64,000 nt of DNA from Sphingobacterium corticibacterium (GTDB lineage Bacteria > Bacteroidota > Bacteroidia > Sphingobacteriales > Sphingobacteriaceae): contig NZ_SGIT01000004.1 of assembly GCF_004208525.1 (NCBI RefSeq), positions 124,001 through 188,000 of the forward strand, written 5' to 3'. The translations under genes were made by a program, and so were the position numbers. The notes beneath the pieces are model-generated. The model ran no database searches. It saw only the letters and a list, made by a program, of their open reading frames with translations, and had not been told where the DNA came from. Shown here piece by piece: positions 27,048 through 35,367 of this stretch. Numbering within the stretch: the first letter of the stretch is position 1; each line of letters starts with the position of its first letter.

Positions 27048-27425
27048 ATGATGATAAAGATGCAAAAGGTAATCTTGCTTATCGATGATGATAACCGGAA
27101 TATTTTCGCTTTGGAATTAACATTAAAAGCTCGAAAATATAAGTTCTTGTCGGCTCAAAATGCCGCGGAAGGTCTGCAGTTATTGCAGTCCAACCCGGAG
27201 ATCGGTTTGGTTTTGTTAGATATGATGATGCCCGAAATAGATGGATATGAAGCTATAAGGCAAATCCGGAATTCGGATAAATATGGGCGCGTTCCTATTG
27301 TTGCCGTTACGGCGAATGCCATGAGCGGTGATAGAGAGAAATGTTTAGCGGCTGGAGCAGATAATTATATTGCGAAGCCTATTGATGTAGATCGGTTAAT
27401 GAAGATTATTGAGGAGTTACTATAG
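27048..27425 (+). CDS. Single-domain response regulator
   Basis: A 125-residue receiver with no output domain. The acidic pocket (LLIDDDNRN), phospho-acceptor Asp in LVLLDMMMPEIDGYE, the Thr in VAVTANAMSG and the Lys in IAKPID are all present. It closely resembles the third receiver of the upstream kinase, so one may derive from the other by duplication. I chose ATG 27048 over an upstream TTG at 27036. The stop codon abuts the cheR start codon. Confidence 0.92.
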   Translation: MMIKMQKVILLIDDDNRNIFALELTLKARKYKFLSAQNAAEGLQLLQSNPEIGLVLLDMMMPEIDGYEAIRQIRNSDKYGRVPIVAVTANAMSGDREKCLAAGADNYIAKPIDVDRLMKIIEELL

Positions 27426-28250
27426 ATGGTAGAGCTAGATATCGTGAAGAATGATGATATGGAAATGTTATTAAAAGATATTTCGCATTTGTATGGTTAT
27501 GATTTTACACAATATAGTAAGGCATCTTTAAAACGGCGTCTCAATAGGATCTGTATGCTCGATAAGTTTACAAGTTTTGCAGAATTGAGATATCGACTTA
27601 TTCATGATAGCACTTATTTATCCCGATTTATTGAAGAGATAACGGTTAATGTGACCGAGATGTTTAGGGATCCTCATTTTTACGCAACGTTACGTCATCA
27701 TATTTTACCCATTTTAGGCACTTATCCATTCATCCGTATATGGGTTGCAGGTTGTTCTACAGGAGAGGAAGCATATTCATTGGCGATATTACTGAAGGAA
27801 ACAAATTTATTTGATAAAACGTTGATTTATGCGACAGATATCAATCCTAGTGTACTCGAAAAGGCATCCAAAGGGATTTTTCCGTTAAACCACATGAAAC
27901 AGTATTCCAGAAATTATATCCTGTCTGGAGGCAAAAACGATTTCTCTTCTTATTACGTTTCCATGTATGATGTGGCCAAATTCCATTCTAATTTAAGTAG
28001 TAGAATGATTTTTTCCACGCATAATCTAGTCTCGGATTCTTCCTTTAACGAATTTCAGCTTATTTTGTGTCGGAATGTCCTTATTTATTTTGATAAAGAC
28101 CTTCAAAACAAGGTGTTTAAGCTGTTTGATGATAGTCTTCAACCTCTTGGTTTTTTGGCCTTGGGTGCCAAAGAAACCCTCCGGTTTTCCAATGTGGAAC
28201 ATCATTATAAACAGTGGAATGAGGATAGAATTTGGAAAAAAATATCGTAG
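27426..28250 (+). CDS. CheR-type protein-glutamate methyltransferase
   Basis: A 274-residue CheR-family enzyme. The N-terminal helical CheR domain (about 1-75) is followed by the SAM-binding domain with IWVAGCSTGEEAYSLAI and the later LILCRNVLIYFD. CheR methylates glutamates on chemoreceptors in classical chemotaxis. No chemoreceptor, CheA or CheW is in the window. The start codon directly follows the stop of the receiver gene, and cheB starts 4 bases after its end, so it is firmly inside the kinase operon. Confidence 0.93.
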   Translation: MVELDIVKNDDMEMLLKDISHLYGYDFTQYSKASLKRRLNRICMLDKFTSFAELRYRLIHDSTYLSRFIEEITVNVTEMFRDPHFYATLRHHILPILGTYPFIRIWVAGCSTGEEAYSLAILLKETNLFDKTLIYATDINPSVLEKASKGIFPLNHMKQYSRNYILSGGKNDFSSYYVSMYDVAKFHSNLSSRMIFSTHNLVSDSSFNEFQLILCRNVLIYFDKDLQNKVFKLFDDSLQPLGFLALGAKETLRFSNVEHHYKQWNEDRIWKKIS

Positions 28251-28254
28251 TGTG

Positions 28255-28836
28255 ATGAAAAATAGAAAGGCTACAGAGATTTTATTGATAGGTGGCTCCG
28301 CCGGAAGCATCAGCGTCCTTTTGGAGGTCTTACCCCATCTTAATGATCATCTCTCTTTTCCTATCATGGTTATTGTTCATCGCCAGGCACATCCCGAAAG
28401 TATATTGGAAGGATTATTAGCATTTCGTAGCCGTTTACCTGTGGAGGAAGCCTATGATAAAATGATACTAAAGGCAAGTCGTATTTATTTAGTGCCGGCA
28501 GATTATCATCTTCTATTTGAAGACAAACAGATGGTGTCTTTGGACTATTCGGAGAAAGTAAACTATTCCAGACCCTCCATTGATGTTACGTTTCAGTCTG
28601 CCGCTCAGATATTTATGGGTCATACAACAGCGCTATTGCTATCTGGAGCTAACGCAGATGGTTTGGAAGGTTTGCGTTGTATAGCGCAGCAACAAGGTGA
28701 CGTACTTGTACAAGATCCCGATACGGCTGAAATAGCTTATATGCCACAACAGGCCCTTCTTAATTTACAGGTTGATGCGGTTCTAAAGCCAAGAGAAATG
28801 GCTTCCTTTATCAATCAGTTAAGTACAAAATATTAA
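28255..28836 (+). CDS. CheB-type protein-glutamate methylesterase without receiver
   Basis: A 193-residue CheB catalytic domain. The catalytic triad is visible: Ser15 in IGGSAGS, His in VHRQAHP and Asp in SGANADGLEGL. Full-length CheB carries an N-terminal receiver that controls it; here it is absent, and a free receiver is encoded right after (28850). ATG 28255 is chosen because the longer frame from 28075 lies inside cheR. It presumably reverses methylation by the CheR neighbour on an unidentified target. Confidence 0.92.
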   Translation: MKNRKATEILLIGGSAGSISVLLEVLPHLNDHLSFPIMVIVHRQAHPESILEGLLAFRSRLPVEEAYDKMILKASRIYLVPADYHLLFEDKQMVSLDYSEKVNYSRPSIDVTFQSAAQIFMGHTTALLLSGANADGLEGLRCIAQQQGDVLVQDPDTAEIAYMPQQALLNLQVDAVLKPREMASFINQLSTKY

Positions 28837-28849
28837 CATTTACCATACT

Positions 28850-29218
28850 ATGAAAAACAAAAAAATACTTGTATTTGATGATGACACCAATATTTTGGAT
28901 GTTTTTACGATAGTCCTCGAAGCTTCGGGATACGACGTAGAAATCTCCGAAACCTCTCATAATATTTTAGAGAGGGTCAGAGAAGTAAACCCCGATATGA
29001 TTATTATGGATAATTGGATTCCGAATATCGGAGGGGTGAAGGCCACGCAAATACTGAAAAGTGAATCTGCTTTTAAGCATATTCCGGTCATTTATTGCTC
29101 AGCGAATAATGACGTAAGCTCCCTTGCAGAACAGGCTGGTGCAGAAGCATATCTCGCTAAGCCATTTGATTTAGATGAGTTGGAAAACAAGGTGGCAAGT
29201 TTACTTCGAAACGTTTAA
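28850..29218 (+). CDS. Single-domain response regulator
   Basis: A 122-residue receiver protein. The acidic residues FDDDTN, the phospho-acceptor Asp in MIIMDNWIPNIGG and the Lys in LAKPFD are in place. There is no output domain. Position after cheB suggests that it takes the part of the missing CheB receiver or acts as a phosphate sink for the two kinases. Confidence 0.9.
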   Translation: MKNKKILVFDDDTNILDVFTIVLEASGYDVEISETSHNILERVREVNPDMIIMDNWIPNIGGVKATQILKSESAFKHIPVIYCSANNDVSSLAEQAGAEAYLAKPFDLDELENKVASLLRNV

Positions 29219-29241
29219 GCTGTATACGGTGTTCTATAATT

Positions 29242-31470
29242 ATGATGACAATAGAAAAGAATAGAAAGTTGCAACAATGGTTGCTTCGGCTTTTTGTATT
29301 ATTGCTATATAGTATTATTCATCCTGGGGTTCAATCCCAGGATTCGCTTTTTTATTCCCAGCAGTTTGTTTGGAAGGAGAGACAAGCACAAGTGCATCAA
29401 TGGAAGCAGGTACAGGATACCCTTTCGACAACCGTAGACAGTATTAAAAAAAGCCTTTTATTTGAACGCAAGACACCCGATTCCACGGCGCTAGATAGTA
29501 CATTAGTTTTTTTGGGAGCAACAAAGAAAGGGATTTCACAATATATTTATGATATAAAGAACGCTCGAACGATATGGTCATCGACACCTGCACAAATACA
29601 GGTTGAAGCGGATAGTTTGCTGGAGGTAGACAGTTTGGTTACCGGCTTACTTGGAACAGATTCTCTAGAAAAAGGAGCGAAAGACCTGATAGATACGTTG
29701 CCGCAACTTATTCGCGGTTATGAAAGGTTGATTGGTGACGTGGTTTATCTGGAAAGATTGATTGGTCGCCAACAAGCAGAAATAGGGATAGTCAATGTGG
29801 ATTCTGCCGCTGCGGAGATGAATCCTGTTCGGCGGCATATGGTGAGGGCGGTACAGACTAATTTAGGAAAGGATGGTTCTTCTTCGGAGTTTTTCGATTA
29901 CCCCGCGTGGAGTAGTCGTCTCTTTTTAATTCTAGTAAGCTTCCTTTATTTTTATTGGATGTATAAATTGGGGCGAAAAACAGAAGGGGGGGAAGAAGAA
30001 TTTCGATTATATCAGAACCAACCGTTATGGATTCCATTTTTAAAAGCCTCTATATTCTTTTTGGTCTTATTGCCGTTTGCCTCCTTTTCTGTACCTGTCC
30101 TTATTCTTGAAAGTAGTTATTTTTTCGTTTTTGTTTTTCTTTATATTATTCTCTATCAGGAGCTTTCTATCTTTAAACGTAAAGTACTGGGACTGATTTT
30201 CGTTTCCTATATTATACTGATAAGTGCAAATCTTTTTTTATCGGCATTGTGGTGGACCAAGGCTTTAGCTATACTGGCTAACGTTATAAGCATCACTTTA
30301 GTTTGGTTTATGGGACGTCGAACAGATGTCGATAATCCAATAGGGTATATTCACCGTTATGCTCGCTGGTTGATTATAATGGGACATTTTCTTGCTATTG
30401 TACTAAATTTAATGGGATATATCAGCTTTGCACGGATGTGGAGTCTAGCGACGGGTATTGGACTGTTGCAAGTTATCGCATTACGTGCTGTGCGTGAAAT
30501 GTTACTTCACGATATTGAACATCAATATAAAAAGGCTAAACCTGAAGCTTTGTTTCGGCGTTTTGATTTGAAGCGGATGCTACTGAGTTTTGAACGTTTA
30601 TTTCGTTTTTGTTCCGCTGTCTTGATTGTGTTGGTATTGTTGAACAATTTTCACCTTGTACGTGAAGCCAGTGCTTTGTTGGAGCGTTTGTTCATGACAG
30701 AACATAAAATTGGAGGTATTACGTTCGCTTATGCTAATCTTTTGCTTGCCGTCGTCGTTATTTGGTTAGCGAATTGGTTTCAGAAAAACCTAAAAAATTT
30801 GTTGGATGATACCTCGCCTACCGACGAATTGCAGGTGCGTAGGATGACACTATTCCCTTTATTCAGATTACTTATTATCGTTATCGGCTTTTTGATTGGT
30901 ATTAGCATATTGGGTCTGGGAATGGATAAATTGACAGTTATCATTGGTGCATTGAGTGTTGGGATTGGGTTGGGATTGCAAAATATCATCAATAATTTTG
31001 TGTCAGGTATTATTTTGGTTTTCGAAAAGCCTTTCAAGATTGGTGATTATGTGGAATTGGCAGATAAAAAAGGACAGGTGAGGGAGATTGGAATTCGTTC
31101 CAGTACGCTGCTGACCGATGAGGGGGCTCGTGTAATTATACCCAATGGCGATCTACTTTCGGGGCGATTAGTCAATTGGACGTTTAGAGATGCCGATATT
31201 CGCGTGAATTTCAAATTAACGATAGAGAATAGTGCTACACCCATTGAAGAGATTAGAAAAGAATTGAAAATAAAACTTGCGAGCTTTGAAGAAATAGATA
31301 GATCAATTCCAATGAAGATATTTACAAAGGAAATTACAGCCGATAACTATCAACTTAGCATTCAGGTAGGTATTAAGCACGTTCGTTATATTGAACGCTT
31401 TCGGAGTCGATTTTTGGAATCGTTTAAAAAGGATATGGATGCTCGAGGAGTTAAAGTATCCTCGAGCTAA
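29242..31470 (+). CDS. Mechanosensitive ion channel (MscS family) with large N-terminal region
   Basis: A 742-residue inner-membrane channel. A signal peptide or first membrane helix is followed by a long periplasmic helical region (to about residue 225) and several membrane segments (about 230-430). The MscS core (about 500-735) includes the pore helix with VGIGLGLQNIINNF and the cytoplasmic vestibule (ADKKGQVREIGIRSSTL, IIPNGDLLSG). It opens under membrane tension to release osmolytes in hypo-osmotic shock. It resembles MscK/YbiO-type long channels. Confidence 0.93.
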   Translation: MMTIEKNRKLQQWLLRLFVLLLYSIIHPGVQSQDSLFYSQQFVWKERQAQVHQWKQVQDTLSTTVDSIKKSLLFERKTPDSTALDSTLVFLGATKKGISQYIYDIKNARTIWSSTPAQIQVEADSLLEVDSLVTGLLGTDSLEKGAKDLIDTLPQLIRGYERLIGDVVYLERLIGRQQAEIGIVNVDSAAAEMNPVRRHMVRAVQTNLGKDGSSSEFFDYPAWSSRLFLILVSFLYFYWMYKLGRKTEGGEEEFRLYQNQPLWIPFLKASIFFLVLLPFASFSVPVLILESSYFFVFVFLYIILYQELSIFKRKVLGLIFVSYIILISANLFLSALWWTKALAILANVISITLVWFMGRRTDVDNPIGYIHRYARWLIIMGHFLAIVLNLMGYISFARMWSLATGIGLLQVIALRAVREMLLHDIEHQYKKAKPEALFRRFDLKRMLLSFERLFRFCSAVLIVLVLLNNFHLVREASALLERLFMTEHKIGGITFAYANLLLAVVVIWLANWFQKNLKNLLDDTSPTDELQVRRMTLFPLFRLLIIVIGFLIGISILGLGMDKLTVIIGALSVGIGLGLQNIINNFVSGIILVFEKPFKIGDYVELADKKGQVREIGIRSSTLLTDEGARVIIPNGDLLSGRLVNWTFRDADIRVNFKLTIENSATPIEEIRKELKIKLASFEEIDRSIPMKIFTKEITADNYQLSIQVGIKHVRYIERFRSRFLESFKKDMDARGVKVSSS

Positions 31471-31473
31471 ATC

Positions 31474-31866
31474 TTATCCCATAGGGTCTGTTCCCGGTTC
31501 TACTGTCGGATCCCGATCGATATTGGGCTCAGGCGTTGAGAGTTCGTTGATTTCGGGCTCTACGTCTGGGTTAATCTCGTCAATATCAGGGTTGGGCGCT
31601 TCCAATGGATCAACATCCGGCTGCTCATTAGGTTGATTTTCATCGATCTCGTCCAGCTCTGGTTCCTCGCGTTCAAGAGGGTCTACATCAGGCTGTTCTG
31701 GGGGTACGTTTTCCACGCCTTTTTCATCATCAGGAACAATTTCCTCTTCAGGTAAATTTTCTTGTCCTTCACGATTTGGAGAGGCAGGGTCAGACGTTGG
31801 ATCTACTAATGCAAACGCTATGATAGGACCTTGTTCTTTCATAGCAAAAACGTTTTTTGTTTTCAT
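31474..31866 (-). CDS. Acidic Pro/Asp/Glu-rich low-complexity protein
   Basis: A 130-residue protein I do not recognise. After a short N-terminus (MKTKNVFAMKEQGPIIAFA), the rest is almost only Asp, Glu, Pro, Asn and Ile, with internal repeats such as EQPDVDPLE (twice) and PDIDEINPDVEPE. There is no signal peptide. It ends 4 bases from the MscS stop codon in convergent orientation. Its composition suggests a disordered, very acidic protein, perhaps a metal- or salt-related stress protein. Coding status is likely but not certain. Confidence 0.55.
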   Translation of the reverse strand: MKTKNVFAMKEQGPIIAFALVDPTSDPASPNREGQENLPEEEIVPDDEKGVENVPPEQPDVDPLEREEPELDEIDENQPNEQPDVDPLEAPNPDIDEINPDVEPEINELSTPEPNIDRDPTVEPGTDPMG

Positions 31867-32050
31867 CTCATTATTTTTTTTAAGTTGTCGATCAGAGCTT
31901 GATTTAAATAATTATTGTTCATATTATTTAAACTCGGTTCATTGTATTTTTCCTTATGTAATGTATTAATTGAACCACTTTTTGCGCTATATAGTTGCAG
32001 TGATAAATACTTGAAAAATAAAATAAATACCCTAGTGAATAGGGTGTTAA

Positions 32051-32075
32051 ATAAAAACGACCCTTACAGGGTCGC
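32051..32075 (-). terminator. Rho-independent terminator after the universal stress gene
   Basis: CGACCCT (32058-32064) and AGGGTCG (32068-32074) form a tight hairpin with a 3-base loop; on the minus strand it is followed by five T. The rest of the 31867-32122 gap is AT-rich with no other recognised feature. Confidence 0.85.
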
Positions 32076-32122
32076 TTATATTATATTCATATTCATACAA
32101 CGGATTTGCTTCCGTTTCTCTA

Positions 32123-32962
32123 TTATTCTTTGTCCCTCAAAAGCAAGAGTGGAATAGCAGATTTTTTGATCAATTGTTTGCTTATACTCCGACGAAATAA
32201 CCGCTCAAAAAAACCATACGATTTGGGAATCGTAACAATTAATCCTGCGTCATGTTCTTTTGCAAACTCCTCAATTTCAACTGCAATATCATCTCCTGTC
32301 TTATAATGATATTCCGGTTGAAATATATCTAGTAACGCATGCATTTTGTATTGTTCCATAATTGCGTCGGGGCTTACATTTTTTCCTTCTAGGGTAACGT
32401 TTAATACCAATAATTTTGCACGGAGCCTTTCTAGCCAGTGACCAATTTCGGCTACAGGCGTACTATCTGATACTTTTCTCAAATCGCATGCAAAGACAAT
32501 CTTTTGGATCGGGTCATAATTAGCATCCGCGGGAATGATAAGTAACGGTAGTTTTAAGGAAGAAGCTAAATTAACCGTATTACTGCCGATTAGTGCTTGC
32601 TCTAAGTTACTCCTCCCTGTTGTTCCTGCGACAACTAAATCGGCATGCCATTCGTCGGCAATACCTTCAATTCCACGTAGTAATGGGAAATTATTCGTTA
32701 CTAATTGGACGTTTACATTGTTATTCTCTCCCAGTATTCGTATCAATTCTGCCTGCACTGTTCTCAAATTAGATAGACTTTGTTCCTCTACAAGGGAAGG
32801 CGTAGCGTCCGTCATGGGTAGATCCGTGCCGATAGGTAAATTATCATAGGCGTGGTAAAGTATAATGTGATTTGCATCTACCGACTTCGCCAGTTTGGCA
32901 GCGTATCGAGCGGCGTTTAACGCCGATTCTGAAAAATCCGTTGTAATGATAATAGTTTTCAT
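32123..32962 (-). CDS. Universal stress protein, two tandem UspA domains
   Basis: A 279-residue protein with two Usp domains. The first (about 1-145) has the ATP-binding motif GTTGRSNLEQALIGSNTVNL, fitting the G-2X-G-9X-G(S/T) pattern; the second (about 150-279) lacks it. Double-domain Usps usually bind ATP in one half and stabilise cells under starvation or redox stress. It is transcribed alone, with its own terminator. The neighbouring genes (MscS, DUF4142) are also stress-linked. Confidence 0.92.
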   Translation of the reverse strand: MKTIIITTDFSESALNAARYAAKLAKSVDANHIILYHAYDNLPIGTDLPMTDATPSLVEEQSLSNLRTVQAELIRILGENNNVNVQLVTNNFPLLRGIEGIADEWHADLVVAGTTGRSNLEQALIGSNTVNLASSLKLPLLIIPADANYDPIQKIVFACDLRKVSDSTPVAEIGHWLERLRAKLLVLNVTLEGKNVSPDAIMEQYKMHALLDIFQPEYHYKTGDDIAVEIEEFAKEHDAGLIVTIPKSYGFFERLFRRSISKQLIKKSAIPLLLLRDKE

Positions 32963-33188
32963 CTGTATAATCGTTTTTATTTTAATTTTTTCTTCATTCT
33001 ATCTAATAAACAACTGGTTGGACGGGATTGTTTATAGATTTAATATCTAAACTGAAATAAATACGAATGTATGTGTGAGATACGTGTCAGAGGGGAGTAA
33101 AATACCCTTATTTAATTTTTACCCAACTATTTTGGGATATAATCCTTTTACTATGAAAGACATACATGGTAATCATTAAAAAAACAAC

Positions 33189-33281
33189 ATGGAAAATTTA
33201 GAGAAAAACGTCGATGCGGTAGCTCCTTTTTTACTTTTTGGTATTTACAATAAGATTGTAAAAACACAAAGACACGATTAA
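33189..33281 (+). CDS. Possible 30-residue small protein
   Basis: ATG at 33189 opens a 30-codon frame (begins MENLEKNVDAVAP, then FLLFGIYNKIVKTQ) ending TAA 33279-33281. It lies 10 bases before the DUF4142 gene. Codon use resembles the neighbours, but it is short. It may be a leader peptide, a small protein or the remnant of a longer gene. The rest of the 32963-33291 gap is AT-rich and shows no clear promoter box. Confidence 0.35.
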   Translation: MENLEKNVDAVAPFLLFGIYNKIVKTQRHD

Positions 33282-33291
33282 CGAAAATGGG

Positions 33292-33858
33292 ATGAAATTA
33301 AAAGCAATGAAAATGAAAAAATATTTTAAATATTATATTGCCGTGCTAAGCACGGTTATCTTGTCTTTGCCGGTATTTGCACAGGAAATTAATAAGGATC
33401 AAGATTTCTTAACAACAGCAGCTCGTTTGAATCAATTTGAAATTGCATTGGGTACACAAGCCTTAAACCAATCAAAAAATGAGGAGATCAAACGATATGG
33501 CCAAATGTTGGTAGATGATCATACAAAAGTGCAAGAGGAATTGCAAGAGGCTGCTATTGCCAAAAAATTAATTATGCCGGATGGACTGGAGGAAAATCAA
33601 GCGTCAATATTGAAGTCATTATCCATGCTTTCGGACGCGGATTTTGATAACGCGTTTAAAGACGCCGTGATAAAAATGCATGAAAGTACCATTGCGTTGT
33701 TTGAAAATGCTGCTGATAGTTTAAATGATCAGGAACTTAGAAGCTGGGCAGCGGCAAAGATTCCGTCGCTAACGAGCCATTTGGAACAGGCAAAGTCACT
33801 ACAAGTAAGATCGGAATCCGCTCCGTCTATGGAAGTAGATTCAGTAGAAACCTTATAA
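33292..33858 (+). CDS. DUF4142 family secreted ferritin-like protein
   Basis: A 188-residue protein with a signal peptide cut near VFAQ (about residue 31). The body is a four-helix DUF4142 domain: FLTTAARLNQFEIALGTQAL, RYGQMLVDDHTKVQEEL, AFKDAVIKMHESTIALFENA and a last helix. The fold resembles ferritin-like bundles; no proven function is known. It is probably periplasmic and stress-induced in this setting. The exact start is one of several clustered Met codons. Confidence 0.87.
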   Translation: MKLKAMKMKKYFKYYIAVLSTVILSLPVFAQEINKDQDFLTTAARLNQFEIALGTQALNQSKNEEIKRYGQMLVDDHTKVQEELQEAAIAKKLIMPDGLEENQASILKSLSMLSDADFDNAFKDAVIKMHESTIALFENAADSLNDQELRSWAAAKIPSLTSHLEQAKSLQVRSESAPSMEVDSVETL

Positions 33859-33868
33859 AATAATAACT

Positions 33869-34099
33869 ATGGCAACGAAAGTAGAGAACGAAAAAAGCGG
33901 TCTTGGCGAAAAAAAGAAAAAGAAAGAAGGGGATACTTATAAAGAACTTGGATCGGTTATCAAAAAGACAGAGCGTACCAAAGATGGTGATGGCGAAGCT
34001 GGAGTAGATCCACAGGCAGAACAATTGAACGATATGCCTAATGATCCTACGGAACGTCCCCTTGAGCCGAAAAAGTCAAAAGTCAGAAAAACCAAATAA
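33869..34099 (+). CDS. Small charged hypothetical protein
   Basis: A 76-residue protein I do not recognise. It is rich in Lys, Glu and Asp, with no hydrophobic core (KSGLGEKKKKKEGD, PTERPLEPKKSKVRKTK), so it is probably disordered. It starts 10 bases after the DUF4142 gene and is likely co-transcribed. Similar small charged proteins occur in stress loci of Bacteroidota. Function is unknown. Confidence 0.6.
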   Translation: MATKVENEKSGLGEKKKKKEGDTYKELGSVIKKTERTKDGDGEAGVDPQAEQLNDMPNDPTERPLEPKKSKVRKTK

Positions 34100-34167
34100 T
34101 AAGTTTTTCTAATCCGTAGGGTTATATTATATTAGGGTTTTTCATATAGAATCTCAAGTATCTATAT

Positions 34168-34725
34168 ATAAACCCGAAACAAATAGCGTTACATTGGCAG
34201 ATATTAATAGGTATCGTAGGCGGTATATTAGTCGGCTTTTTGTGCATTCAATTTGCAGAGGGCAAAGAATTCGTAATTGATTGGATTAAGCCGTTCGGCA
34301 CTATTTTTATAAATCTATTGAAATTAATCGCTATTCCGCTTATCATTGTTTCTCTCATTAAGGGCGTTTCAGACTTAAAGGATACCACGCAATTGTCGGG
34401 TTTGGGGCTACGCACTTTGGGGCTTTATCTCCTCACCACCATCATTGCTGTTACACTCGGGTTAGGGTTGGTGAACCTGGTACAACCGGGAGGTTTCCTT
34501 TCTAACAAGACCCGAGAGGAGATGCTTCGCTCATTTGGCGGCGTGGTTGATGAAAAAGTGGAAGAGGTTACGGCTATCGAGGAAATGCGAGGGCCGCTGC
34601 AACCTCTCGTCGATATTGTTCCGGAGAATATTTTTGAGTCGGCATCCGCTAATAGCAATATGTTGCAAATCATATTTTTTAGTATTATAGTGGGCATCGC
34701 GATGATTTTACTTCCTTTCAGCCAG
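34168..34725 (+). pseudogene. Decayed dicarboxylate/amino acid:cation symporter (DAACS, GltP-like), 5' part only
   Basis: The reading frame from about 34168 encodes the first 185 or so residues of a DAACS transporter: ALHWQILIGIVGGILVGF, LLKLIAIPLIIVSLIKGVSD and SNMLQIIFFSIIVGIAMILL. There is no ATG or GTG in frame after the TAG at 34147; ATA 34168 sits where the start Met is expected. Homology stops near 34720, at about 40% of the normal length, and the frame continues with unrelated residues to 34806. The substrate-binding half is missing, so it cannot be a working transporter. Confidence 0.8.
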
Positions 34726-34939
34726 GCAGAATGCCGTTTCACGCGAGTGGGAGAGAACGAACAAGGAAAAAGCCGCCAAATATATGAGAACCATTTTAAA
34801 AAATAGGGTCTGTGTGTGCAAACTTTTCCGCACAAGGGTGTTTTTTTGTTGCCGTATTAGTCACCTCAGACGAAAATCACTATAAAATATTCATTTAATA
34901 CGCTTGAAGGAGGTTTTTGGGGTGAGTTAGCACTTACCG
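34726..34939 (+). other. Junction segment after the broken transporter; no recognised gene
   Basis: No complete gene is seen. From about 34720 a different frame reads like real protein (NAVSREWERTNKEKAAKYMR) and could be a scrap of another gene joined to the transporter remnant. A GAAGGAGG at 34906-34913 resembles a strong Shine-Dalgarno sequence but no suitable start codon follows. The 21-bp repeat array begins at its end. Confidence 0.4.
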
Positions 34940-35296
34940 TTACGTATGACTGATGACCCAAAAGGTATACGTGGTGAAGCAAATGATATAAGGGATGTGG
35001 TAACAGACATACTTGACAAGCCAAAGGGTATACGTGGTGAAGCAAATGATATAAGGGATGTGGTAACAGACATACTTGACAAGCCAAAGGGTATACGTGG
35101 TGAAGCAAAGAATATAAGAGATGCGCTAACGGACATACGTGCAGAGACAAAAGGTATATGAGGTGACGGAAAAGATATAAGGGATGCGGTAACGGGCATA
35201 CGTGTTGTGTCAAAAGATAGACGTGATGCTCCGGAAGGCATATCTGACAAGACAAATGGCATACGTAATGCGATGAAAGGTAAAGGGGTGGGATGC
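34940..35296 (+). repeat. Degenerate 21-bp tandem array, 17 units
   Basis: Units start every 21 bp from 34940 to 35276, with no insertions or deletions between them. The shared pattern is roughly aaaggyatacgtgatgcggta. Within the array a higher 63-bp order is seen: 34961-35023 and 35024-35086 differ at one base. The plus frame gives a heptapeptide repeat (KGIRGEA, NDIRDVV, TDILDKP) with an Ile at position 3 and often Val at 6-7, open from ATG 34946 until a TGA at 35159 and readable beyond it. Two minus-strand frames are also open across most of the array. There are no unique spacers, so it is not CRISPR. Confidence 0.9.
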
Positions 35297-35330
35297 AATT
35301 GGTGTTTGAGTCACAGATTTTTATTGGCAT

Positions 35331-35362
35331 AAAAAAAGAGACAACCTGTATATGGTGTCTCC
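35331..35362 (-). terminator. Terminator after tRNA-Glu
   Basis: GAGACAACC (35338-35346) and GGTGTCTCC (35354-35362) pair, with seven A upstream giving a T-tract on the minus strand. It lies directly past the 3' end of the tRNA. Confidence 0.8.
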
Positions 35363-35367
35363 TTAAG

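Noticed and set aside
28075..28254. Longer N-terminus for CheB
   Set aside because: It lies wholly inside cheR in another frame; ATG 28255 gives the normal start with SAGS at residue 15.
34940..35296. CRISPR array
   Set aside because: Units are contiguous at 21 bp with no unique spacers of constant length, and no cas genes are near.
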